A DNA stretch of 24,092 nt, taken from assembly GCA_023399815.1 (NCBI GenBank), contig JAEWOJ010000007.1, positions 1 to 24,092 of the forward strand, read 5' to 3'. Positions 8,347 through 15,191 of the stretch are shown here, in pieces. The notes beneath the pieces were generated by a model. That model was not told the origin of the DNA. It made no database searches and saw only the letters and a program-made list of their open reading frames with translations. Origin of the DNA: Pseudomonadota bacterium (GTDB taxonomy: Bacteria > Pseudomonadota > Gammaproteobacteria > Xanthomonadales > Xanthomonadaceae). The first letter of the stretch is position 1. Every line of letters begins with the position of its first letter. The position numbers and the translations under genes were made by a program.

Positions 8347-10776
8347 GTGGTCGCCGATCCGGCCCGGTCGCCCGCAGGCAGTGCGGCCACCGGCACCTGC
8401 CACCACTGCGGCGAAGCCCTGCCGGCGCAGCCCTGCCTGATGGCGCTGGGCGGCAGCACGCACGCCTTCTGCTGCCACGGCTGCGCGGCCGCCGCCGAGT
8501 GGATCGCCAGCGCCGACCTGGACGGCTACTACCGCCTGCGCAGCGCCAACGCCGCGCGCGTCGGCGAGGACCTGCCCGACCTGGCGGTATGGGACCGCGC
8601 AGACGTGCAGGCCGAGCACAGCCACCCGGTCGACGGCGGCCGCGAGATCACCCTGCTCACCGACGGCATGCGCTGCGCCGCCTGCGCCTGGCTGATCGAC
8701 CGCGCGCTGGCGCGCGAGCCGGGCGTGATCGACTGCGGCGCCAACGCCGTCACCGGCCGCATCCGCATCGCCTGGGACCCGGCGCGCACCGCGCTGTCGG
8801 CGCCGCTGCGGCGGCTGGCGATGCTCGGCTACCGTCCCTACCTGGCCGGCAGCGAGGCCGCCGAGCGGCAGCGCACCCGCGAGCGCCGGCGCTGGCTGCT
8901 GCGGCTGGGCATCGCCGGGCTGGGCATGCTGCAGGCGATGATGCTGGCCGAGGCGCTGTACCTGGACTTCGACAGCACCATGCCGGTGCCTACGCGCGAT
9001 TTCTTCCGCTGGCTGACCTTCCTGCTGTGCACGCCGGTGGTGTTCTATTCCGGCTGGCCGTTCCTGTCCGGCGCGATGCGCGAACTGCGCGAGCGCCGCC
9101 TGGGCATGGACGTGCTGATCGCCAGCTCCACCCTGCTCGCCTACCTGGCCAGCCTGCTGGAAACCATCCGCGGCGGCCCGCACGTCTGGTACGACGCGGC
9201 GGTGATGTTCGTGTTCCTGCTGCTGGCCGCGCGCATGCTCGAACAGCGCGCGCGCAGCGTCGCCAGCGCCCAGGTCGATGCGCTGGCGCGTGCGCGCCCG
9301 GCCTTCGCCACCCGCGAACTGGCCGACGGCCGCCGCGAGGCGGTGCCGCTGGCCGCGCTGGCGATCGGCGACGTGGCCTGCGTGGCCGCCGGCGAAGCGG
9401 TACCGGCCGACGGCGTGCTGCTCGGCGATGGCGACGACGAGGCCTGGTTCGAGGAAGCGCTGCTGACCGGCGAATCGGCGCCGGTGCGCAAGCAGCCCGG
9501 CGCGCCGGTCTATGCCGGCACCGTCTGCCGCGAGCGCCCGGCGCGGCTGCGCGTCACCGGCACCGGCAGCGCCACCCGGCTGTCGCAGCTGGCGCGGCTG
9601 GTCGAGCAGGCGCAGGCGCATCGCCCCGCGCTGGCGCGGTTGGCCGACCGCATCGGCAGCCGCTTCGTGCTGGCGCTGCTGCCGGTGGCGCTGGCCGTGT
9701 TCGCCGGCTGGTGGCACTACCAGCCCGAGCGCGCGCTGGAAGTCACCCTTGCCCTGCTGGTCATCAGTTGCCCGTGCGCGCTGTCGCTGTCGGTGCCGGC
9801 GGCGCTGGCCACCGCGCATGGCGCGCTGGCCCGCATCGGCCTGCTGGCGGTGCGCCCGGACGCGATGGACACGCTGGCGCGCACCACCGACATCGTGTTC
9901 GACAAGACCGGCACGCTCAGCGATGGCCGTCCGGTGCTGGCCGCCACGCAGGTCCTGGAGGCCGGGCTGGACGAGGCCAGCGCGCTGGCCGTCGCCGCCG
10001 CGCTGGAACGCGACAGCGGCCATCCGCTGGCGGCGGCCTTCATCCGCGACGGCGTCGCCACGCTCCACGCCACGCAGGTCGAAACCGTCCCCGGGCGTGG
10101 CGTGCAGGGCATGGTCGACGGCCGCCACTGGCGCCTGGGCCGGGCCGATTTCGCCGCCGCGCGCGACGACGACGGCGCGCTGTGGCTGGGCGACGGCCAG
10201 CGCGCCAGCGCCTGCTTCGTGCTGGAGGAACGCGCGCGCGACGACGCCGCGCAGGCGCTGGCCGCGCTGCGCGCGCAGGGCCTGCGCGTGCACCTGGCCA
10301 GCGGCGACGGCGAGGCCGCGGTGCGGCGCTTGGCCGCGATGCTGGGGCTGGACGACGCGCATGCGCGGCAGTCGCCCGAGGACAAGCTGGCACTGGTGCG
10401 GCGGCTGCAGGCCGAAGGCCGGGTGGTGGCGATGGTCGGCGACGGCCTCAACGATGCGCCGGTGCTGGCCGGCGCCGACGTTTCCATCGCCATGGGCGAA
10501 GGCGCCTCGCTGGCGCACCGCGCCGCCGACCTGGTCACCACCGGCGGCGGCCTGCGGCGCATTCCCGCCGCGATCGCGCTGGCGCGCGCCACCCAGCGCA
10601 TCATCCGCCAGAATCTGGCCTGGGCCACCGGCTACAACCTGCTGGCCCTGCCGCTGGCCGCGGCCGGCTGGGTCACGCCGTGGCTGGCAGCGCTGGGCAT
10701 GGCCCTGTCGTCGCTGGTCGTGACCCTCAACGCCCTGCGCCTGTCGCGGGTCAAGACACCGATGGAGGCAGCCTGA
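8347..10776 (+). CDS. ccoI: CcoI/FixI (CopA2-type) copper-exporting P1B-ATPase
   Basis: This P-type ATPase of about 809 residues moves Cu(I) across the inner membrane for cbb3 oxidase maturation. An N-terminal Cys-rich metal site (CHHC at 18-21, FCCHGC at 41-46) precedes a heavy-metal-associated domain with GMRCAAC (Cys110, Cys113). Then follow the membrane core, TGES (374-377), the ion-binding CPC (475-477), phosphorylation DKTGT (Asp519) and the hinge GDGLNDAP (698-705). The double N-terminal metal site is typical of CcoI. No ATG lies near the start. GTG at 8347 is chosen, 8 bases after ccoH; CTG at 8335, overlapping the ccoH stop and close to the G-rich run GGCGGGG, is an alternative. The stop overlaps the ccoS ATG. 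Confidence 0.95.
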   Translation: MVADPARSPAGSAATGTCHHCGEALPAQPCLMALGGSTHAFCCHGCAAAAEWIASADLDGYYRLRSANAARVGEDLPDLAVWDRADVQAEHSHPVDGGREITLLTDGMRCAACAWLIDRALAREPGVIDCGANAVTGRIRIAWDPARTALSAPLRRLAMLGYRPYLAGSEAAERQRTRERRRWLLRLGIAGLGMLQAMMLAEALYLDFDSTMPVPTRDFFRWLTFLLCTPVVFYSGWPFLSGAMRELRERRLGMDVLIASSTLLAYLASLLETIRGGPHVWYDAAVMFVFLLLAARMLEQRARSVASAQVDALARARPAFATRELADGRREAVPLAALAIGDVACVAAGEAVPADGVLLGDGDDEAWFEEALLTGESAPVRKQPGAPVYAGTVCRERPARLRVTGTGSATRLSQLARLVEQAQAHRPALARLADRIGSRFVLALLPVALAVFAGWWHYQPERALEVTLALLVISCPCALSLSVPAALATAHGALARIGLLAVRPDAMDTLARTTDIVFDKTGTLSDGRPVLAATQVLEAGLDEASALAVAAALERDSGHPLAAAFIRDGVATLHATQVETVPGRGVQGMVDGRHWRLGRADFAAARDDDGALWLGDGQRASACFVLEERARDDAAQALAALRAQGLRVHLASGDGEAAVRRLAAMLGLDDAHARQSPEDKLALVRRLQAEGRVVAMVGDGLNDAPVLAGADVSIAMGEGASLAHRAADLVTTGGGLRRIPAAIALARATQRIIRQNLAWATGYNLLALPLAAAGWVTPWLAALGMALSSLVVTLNALRLSRVKTPMEAA

Positions 10777-10985
10777 TGGCCATCCTGCTGATGCTGATCC
10801 CGATCAGCCTGGTCCTGCTGGGGCTGGCCGTGGCCGCCTTCGCCTGGGCGGTCAAGCGCGGCCAGTTCGACGATCTCGACACGCCGGCGCTGGACATCCT
10901 CGAGGACAACGACCGTCCCGCGCCGCCACCGCAGCGGGCCACGGACGCCGCCACCCGCACCGCGGACGAATCGCGCGGCGCTTGA
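10776..10985 (+). CDS. ccoS: Cbb3 oxidase maturation protein CcoS
   Basis: The 69-residue protein has one N-terminal membrane helix (about residues 3-24) followed by FAWAVKRGQFDDLDTPALDIL, the CcoS signature in which GQFDDL and the downstream PA are conserved. A Pro/Ala/Thr-rich tail follows. CcoS is required for cofactor insertion into cbb3 oxidase. Its ATG overlaps the ccoI stop codon by one base (TGATG), and its stop overlaps the next gene's TTG start. Confidence 0.93.
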   Translation: MAILLMLIPISLVLLGLAVAAFAWAVKRGQFDDLDTPALDILEDNDRPAPPPQRATDAATRTADESRGA

Positions 10986-11713
10986 ACGTGCTGCCGCTGG
11001 ACATCCCGGTCCTGACCGCCGCCTTCGTCGCCGGCCTGCTCGGCGGCCTGCACTGCGCGGTGATGTGCGGCGGCATCGCCACCGGTTTCCCGGCGATGGC
11101 GCCGGGCCGCGCCTTTAGCGTCGCCTGGCAGGCCAACCTCGGCCGCGTCGGCGGCTACACCCTGGCCGGCGCGCTGGTCGGCGGCCTTGGCGGCGGCCTC
11201 CTGCGGCTGGCGCGCAGCGATGCCCTGGCGCTGGGCGTGCGCGTCGCCGCCGGCGTCGCCCTGGTCCTGCTCGCGCTGCGCCTGCTCGGCCGCGGCGGCC
11301 GCCTCGACCTGCTGGCGCGTCCCGGCCAGCAACTGTGGCGGTGGTTGCGGCCGCTGCACCGGCACCTGCTGCCCGCCGACCGCGCCTGGCGGCGCCTGGC
11401 GCTGGGCGCGCTGTGGGGCTGGATGCCCTGCGGCCTGAGCCTGAGCCTGCTGAGCGTGGCCTGGCTGCAGGCCAGCGCCCTCGGCGGCGCGCTGGTGATG
11501 GCGGTGTTCGGCCTGGCCACGCTGCCGGTGATGCTGCCGCTCACCTGGTCCGGCGCGCGCATGGGCCGCTGGCTGCAGCGCCCCGGCCTGCGCGTGGCCA
11601 TGGCCGGCTTCGTCCTCGCCGCCGGCCTGCTGACCATCGCCGCGCCCTGGTTGATGCAGGTGCCGGCCCTGCATGGCGTGCTGAGCGCGCTCGGCTGCCG
11701 GCCGTTGTCGTAG
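10982..11713 (+). CDS. SafE/TauE-type (DsbD/UreH-like) polytopic membrane protein linked to cbb3 operon
   Basis: The 243-residue integral membrane protein has about six hydrophobic segments. Near its N-terminus is GLLGGLHCAVMCGG, the HCxxMCGG motif of the family annotated as sulfite exporter TauE/SafE. A second Cys sits in LWGWMPCGLSLS. These Cys-containing helices resemble DsbD-like or copper-binding membrane proteins, and the family often follows ccoS in proteobacteria. A role in copper or thiol handling during oxidase maturation is more likely than sulfite export, but this is inference. The start is TTG at 10982, overlapping the ccoS stop; GTG at 10988 is also possible. It is the last gene of the operon, 30 bases before the IS-associated repeat. 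Confidence 0.85.
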   Translation: MNVLPLDIPVLTAAFVAGLLGGLHCAVMCGGIATGFPAMAPGRAFSVAWQANLGRVGGYTLAGALVGGLGGGLLRLARSDALALGVRVAAGVALVLLALRLLGRGGRLDLLARPGQQLWRWLRPLHRHLLPADRAWRRLALGALWGWMPCGLSLSLLSVAWLQASALGGALVMAVFGLATLPVMLPLTWSGARMGRWLQRPGLRVAMAGFVLAAGLLTIAAPWLMQVPALHGVLSALGCRPLS

Positions 11714-11742
11714 CCAGCGGCGCGTAGAAGCGCACAGGAGCA

Positions 11743-11795
11743 TGTAGGAGCGACGCCAGTCGCGAGGGAGCTTTACCGGCACCTGATTAGCACGA
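11743..11795 (+). repeat. Left inverted end of the IS, REP-like outer part
   Basis: This pairs with the reverse complement of 12825-12877 at 50 of 53 bases. The outer part contains a GCGAC-GCCA-GTCGC hairpin (11750-11763) in a TGTAGGAGCG context, similar to REP sequences of pseudomonads and xanthomonads. The inner part reads TTTACCGGCACCTGATTAGC. Confidence 0.85.
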
Positions 11796-12751
11796 TCTTT
11801 CAGCATGAAAGACCGGCACATCGCGCAACGCCCGTTCCGTCCACGGTGGCAAGCGCACCGCAGCGACCAGCACCCCCGGGACCAGTTGAGTCAGGTCCCA
11901 GCACCGATTGAAGCGCCAGGCGGCCTCGGCCAGGTAGCGATGGGCCTATTTGCCGAAAGCGAAGGCGTGGTAGGCCCCGTCCAGCGAGCGCTTGAGGTTG
12001 CTCAGCACGACATTGACCCAACGGCTGTGGGGCTGCTCAGTGGCCTGCCGACGCTTGCCCGGCAATACCGTGTGCCGATGCCCGTGCTCGGCCAGCAGGA
12101 CAAAGGCGCGGGTGCCATCGCTATACACCTGGCAGCCCGGCGCCAGCCGGGCCTGGCTCCATTGGCCGATAGCCGCCTTGGTGAAGCCGGCGACCGGATC
12201 GATGACCGCTTGCCGTGGCCGCCCCGAGGAAGTGGCCACGGCAATCAAAAAGGGCGCGTGTTCTCCGAGCCGCGCCCCGGCTTGCCGCCGTTGCGCTCCC
12301 CGCCCAGGTAGGCGTCGTCGAGCTGGACGATCCCCGACAGGCGCCGCCCGGCTTCCTGTTCATGCATGGCCTGCATCAGCTTGTGCTTGAGCCGCCAGGC
12401 GGCCGGATAGCTCACCCCCAGATGGCGCATCAGCTCCAACGCCGACAGGTTCGTCTTGCTCTGGCCAAGCAGGTACATCGCCAGCAACCACGTGCGCAGG
12501 GGCAGCTTGCTGTTGTCCATCACCGTCCCGGCACGCAGACTGCTCTGGTGGTGACACTGGCTGCACTGCCAGTAGCTGTGAGGCCCGCGACGGAAGCGGC
12601 TGTAGCGCTGGCCTCGACAATGCGGGCAGACGAAGCCTTCCGGCCAGCGCGCCTGCTCTACCGCCTGCTCGCACTGCGCTTCATCCCCGTACCGGGCCAG
12701 AAACGCCGGCAACGACAGTCCTGCCTGAAACTGCAAGCGATTCAATGCCAT
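11787..12751 (-). pseudogene. IS1595-family transposase, frameshifted and with internal stop
   Basis: The first segment (start 12751, MALNRLQFQAGLSLPAFLAR) has the family's zinc ribbon, with CPHC and CSQC pairs, and the first catalytic region LDDAYLGGE. It reaches a TGA at 12245-12247 in a run of five Ts (CCCTTTTTG on the coding strand). The next frame (-1) continues without loss of homology: LIAVATSSGRPRQAVIDPV, then YSDGTRAF with the second Asp, and WVNVVLSNLKRSLDGAYHAF. That frame hits TAG at 11946-11948, where the family normally has Tyr (FGKY), and then continues as AHRYLAEAAWRFNRC to a TAA at 11787. Two lesions make it very probably inactive. The CCCTTTT run could in principle be a -1 slippery site, but the second lesion argues for decay. 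Confidence 0.87.
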
Positions 12752-12824
12752 CTCATCGCTCCGAAGAGATGGATGACCCAGCTTGGCTTGAGCTCGTCGC
12801 AGAAGCTGCGAATGCGCTGAGAGT

Positions 12825-12877
12825 TCGTGCTAATCAGGTGCCGGTAAAGCCCCATCGCGAGTGGCGTCGCTCCTACA
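12825..12877 (-). repeat. Right inverted end of the IS, REP-like outer part
   Basis: This mirrors 11743-11795 with three mismatches. It begins TCGTGCTAATCAGG on the plus strand and ends GGCGTCGCTCCTACA. It lies about 70 bases upstream of the transposase start, so it probably also contains or borders the transposase promoter. Confidence 0.85.
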
Positions 12878-13068
12878 GGCCTGGCGGTTCACCTGCGCAT
12901 TGTCCAAGCCCCATGGCAATGGCCGGCCTCCTGCTAGACGAAGTGCCAACCATGGATCGAGTTGTACCAAAGGCATGTATCCCCAACCGCGGAGGCCAGA
13001 ACCGCGAGCAGCAAACGGCATCCGCGCATGGCGGCCAGGCTCCCGATGACGACGCCACGCATCCTCGA
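12878..13068. other. Spacer between IS and CDF gene, possible remnant
   Basis: These 191 bases are a little less GC-rich than the surroundings and hold no recognisable gene. On the minus strand a 42-codon open frame (13062-12934) begins 6 bases after the CDF stop; its internal ATG at 13029 is followed by a short hydrophobic stretch (CRLLLAVLASAVG). It could be a truncated gene start cut off by the IS-side rearrangement, or chance. I assign no function. Confidence 0.35.
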
Positions 13069-14046
13069 TCAATGACGATGATCGTGGCTGTGGCTGTGGC
13101 TGTGGCTGTGGCTGTGGCTGTGGCTGTGGCCATGATCGTGGCCCGCCTGCGGCTTGCCGCCGGCGCAGTCGCCGCCGCAGTGCTCCATCTCGACCTGCAG
13201 GGTCACGTGGTCGATCTCGAACCGCTCGTACAGCATCCCGGCCAGCCCGCGCCGCAGCACTTCCGCATCCAGGCCGTCGATCATCACCACGTGCGCGGTC
13301 AGGGCCGGCGTACTCGACCCCAGCGCCCACACGTGCAGGTCATGGATGCTGGCGACGCCGGCGTGGCCGCGCATCGCCTGCTCCACGTCGGCCAGCACCA
13401 TGCCCTTGGGCACGCCTTCGAGCAGTACGTTCAGCGCATCGCGCAGCAATACCCAAGTACGCGGCAGCACCCACAGGCCGATCAGCACGGCGAGGATCGG
13501 ATCGACCAGGGTCCAGTCGGTGAAGCGGATGACCAGCGCGGCGGCGATCACCGCCAGCGAGCCGAGCATGTCGCTCCACACTTCCAGATAGGCGCCCTTG
13601 ACATTGAGGCTCTCGCCGCTGCCGGCGCTGAGCAGGCGCATGGCGACCAGGTTCACCAGCAGGCCGAAGCCGGCCACCCACAGCATGCCGGCCGAGGCGA
13701 TGGCCTGCGGCTCGCGGAAGCGCTCCACCGCTTCCCACAGGATGTACAGGCCCACCACGAACAGCAGGCCGCCGTTGACCAGCGCGCCCAGCGCTTCCAG
13801 CCGCGCGTAGCCATAGGTGCGGCGCGCATCGGGCGGGCGCCGGCTCAGGCGCACCGCGGTCAGCGCGATCACCAGCGCGAGCGCGTCGGTGGCCATGTGC
13901 GCCGCGTCCGACAACAGCGCCAGGCTGTTGGTCATGAACGCACCGACCACCTCGACCACGAGATAGGAAGACGTCAACGCCAGCGCCCACCACAGGGGCT
14001 TTTCGTGGCGGATCTCGCTGGGAAGGTGGTTGTGGTCGTGGCTCAT
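13069..14046 (-). CDS. Cation diffusion facilitator (CDF) family metal transporter, ZitB/CzcD-like
   Basis: The 325-residue inner-membrane antiporter exports divalent metals, probably zinc or cobalt. Six helices are visible. The transport-site residues are in helix 2 (SLALLSDAAHMATD, HxxxD) and helix 5 (YLEVWSDMLGSLAV, which has SD but with Trp where many members carry His, i.e. not a full HxxxD). A cytoplasmic domain follows, with HDLHVWAL and a GLDAEVLRRGL region. The C-terminus is HCGGDCAGGKPQAGHDHGH followed by seven Ser-His pairs and DHRH. This His-rich tail is encoded by a perfect hexanucleotide repeat. The ATG at 14046 has AGGAG about 9 bases upstream. It lies 123 bases downstream of the TlpA-like gene on the same strand. 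Confidence 0.93.
   Translation of the reverse strand: MSHDHNHLPSEIRHEKPLWWALALTSSYLVVEVVGAFMTNSLALLSDAAHMATDALALVIALTAVRLSRRPPDARRTYGYARLEALGALVNGGLLFVVGLYILWEAVERFREPQAIASAGMLWVAGFGLLVNLVAMRLLSAGSGESLNVKGAYLEVWSDMLGSLAVIAAALVIRFTDWTLVDPILAVLIGLWVLPRTWVLLRDALNVLLEGVPKGMVLADVEQAMRGHAGVASIHDLHVWALGSSTPALTAHVVMIDGLDAEVLRRGLAGMLYERFEIDHVTLQVEMEHCGGDCAGGKPQAGHDHGHSHSHSHSHSHSHSHDHRH
13084..13131. repeat. Hexanucleotide microsatellite encoding the Ser-His tail of the CDF protein
   Basis: On the plus strand GTGGCT is repeated seven times without error (13084-13125), followed by one GTGGCC. On the coding strand each unit is AGCCAC, encoding Ser-His. Since the unit is two codons, copy-number slippage would change tail length without shifting frame. 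Confidence 0.97.
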
Positions 14047-14151
14047 CGACAGGCTCCTGCGGGACGCGCCAGCTTAGTCAGCCGGTTCCGGCGGAGACTA
14101 TTACATCGCCGCCATCAGTCGGCGGGACAGGACCGCAACGGACCATCGCGT

Positions 14152-14157
14152 ATTATG
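14152..14157 (-). promoter_or_regulatory. Possible -10 element for the CDF gene
   Basis: On the minus strand this reads CATAAT, 5 of 6 matches to TATAAT, 105 bases before the CDF start and just beyond the TlpA-like gene's stop. The upstream -35 candidate (TTGCGG, 15-base spacing) is weak. It suggests the CDF gene may have its own promoter. Confidence 0.3.
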
Positions 14158-14169
14158 GAAAGCCGCGCG

Positions 14170-14973
14170 TCACCGCAACTCGCGCAGGCGCGCTTCCAGC
14201 GTCGCCCGCGACAGCTCGCCCATGTGCGCGCCGCGCAGGCGGCCGTCCGCATCGAAGAACAGCGTGGTCGGCAACGCGCGCGCACCGGTCCGGCGCATCA
14301 GTTCCGACTCCGGGTCCAGCAGGATGTTCTCCGGCACCAGCGCCTCGGCCCGCAGGTAGGCGGCGACATCGCCCGCCTCCTCGCCCTGGTTGGCGAACAC
14401 GAAGCCGATCCGCGGGTGTTCGGCCTGCGCGCGCACCAGCGCGGGCATCTCGCGCCGGCACGGGCCGCACCAGCTCGCCCACAGGTTCACCACCAGCGGC
14501 TTGCCCGCATGCGTGGACAACGGCACCGGAACGCCCTGCGCATCGGCAAGCACGATGTCGGGCAGCACGAGGGTCGAGCGCTGCGCCGCGAACAGCGCCA
14601 TGCCGCCGAGTGCCCAGAGCGCGGCGCCCGCGGCGAGTCCCAGCAGCACCGGCTTGCGCGGCGCATCGCGCCGCGTCCGCCACACCGCATGGGCCACCGC
14701 CACGAGCAGGCCGGCCCAGACCGAATAGCCGCCGTCGCCGAGGCGGATGATCGACAGCGGCTCGGCCAGGTAGTCGCCCGCATGCCACAGCACGTGCGCC
14801 AGCCGCGCACCGAGAACGCCGAGCAGGGAGGCGTCCACCACCACGGCGCCGGCACGGCGGCGCGCGCCTTCGGTGGCCGGCGCCGCGCCACGTGCGAACA
14901 GCCACGCGACGACCACGGCAAGCAGCGCGATCACCGCCATGAGCGGAAACGGACCGGCGCTCAATAAGGACAT
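14170..14973 (-). CDS. Membrane protein with Lgt-like N-terminal region fused to TlpA/thioredoxin domain
   Basis: The 267-residue protein has two parts. Residues 1-130 hold about four hydrophobic helices. Within them LGARLAHVLWHAGDYLAEPL and IIRLGDGGYSVWAGLL resemble the first part of prolipoprotein diacylglyceryl transferase (pattern ARLxYVLxxxxYxxxPLxIxxxxxGGxSxxGGLL). The Lgt HGRxGNFxN signature is absent, so that enzyme activity is not expected. Residues 135-267 are a TlpA-type thioredoxin fold with the redox motif WCGPC (Cys169, Cys172) and a cis-Pro loop (ARALPTTLF, Pro235), likely periplasmic. It would reduce or exchange disulfides, perhaps in cytochrome c or copper-site maturation. 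The start has a poor ribosome-binding site; Met12 is an alternative. The gene is divergent from the cyclase gene. Confidence 0.85.
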   Translation of the reverse strand: MSLLSAGPFPLMAVIALLAVVVAWLFARGAAPATEGARRRAGAVVVDASLLGVLGARLAHVLWHAGDYLAEPLSIIRLGDGGYSVWAGLLVAVAHAVWRTRRDAPRKPVLLGLAAGAALWALGGMALFAAQRSTLVLPDIVLADAQGVPVPLSTHAGKPLVVNLWASWCGPCRREMPALVRAQAEHPRIGFVFANQGEEAGDVAAYLRAEALVPENILLDPESELMRRTGARALPTTLFFDADGRLRGAHMGELSRATLEARLRELR

Positions 14974-15153
14974 GGCAACGCTGCATCGAAGACGGGCCCG
15001 CGCTTCCGCCGCTCATGCGCGGTGGGACGCAGGCGGCTTACCGGATCACGCAAACGCGTGGCCCGCATGGCGCGCATCGAAGTAGTGGAAGCGTCGAGTG
15101 GCAACGGGACATGAACCGGCATGGACAGCCGCCCAACAGTAGCGGCAACAGCC

Positions 15154-15159
15154 GATAAT
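15154..15159 (+). promoter_or_regulatory. Possible -10 element for the globin-coupled cyclase gene
   Basis: GATAAT matches TATAAT at 5 of 6 positions, 32 bases before the ATG at 15192. No convincing -35 is seen at 16-18 bases. The 218-base divergent region (14974-15191) shows no other clear operator. Confidence 0.3.
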
Positions 15160-15191
15160 GTCGCTCCTCCCGACGTCGCCGCGCCCGCCTG

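Larger units (their letters stand above)
11743..12877 (-). mobile_element. Decayed IS1595-family (ISXO2-like) insertion sequence with long inverted ends
   Basis: The ~1.1-kb unit is bounded by 53-bp inverted repeats (11743-11795 and 12825-12877) with three mismatches; similarity continues about 10 bases further inward. Inside is a transposase reading leftward that carries a -1 frameshift and an internal stop. The outermost ~23 bases of each end (beginning TGTAGGAGCGACGCC) contain a short palindrome and look REP-like. The true IS ends may therefore be the inner TTTACCGGCACCTGATTAGC sequences, with REP copies outside. No 8-bp target duplication is visible at either candidate boundary. The element sits between the cco operon and the CDF transporter gene. 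Confidence 0.8.

Noticed and set aside
13084..13131. CRISPR-like or phase-variable repeat
   Set aside because: The units are 6-bp tandem copies without spacers, and a two-codon unit cannot switch the frame; it is a coding microsatellite.
12830..13330. Minus-strand frame with Pro-Gln repeats overlapping the CDF gene
   Set aside because: It is the hexanucleotide repeat and CDF gene read in the wrong frame; the CDF frame is conserved.
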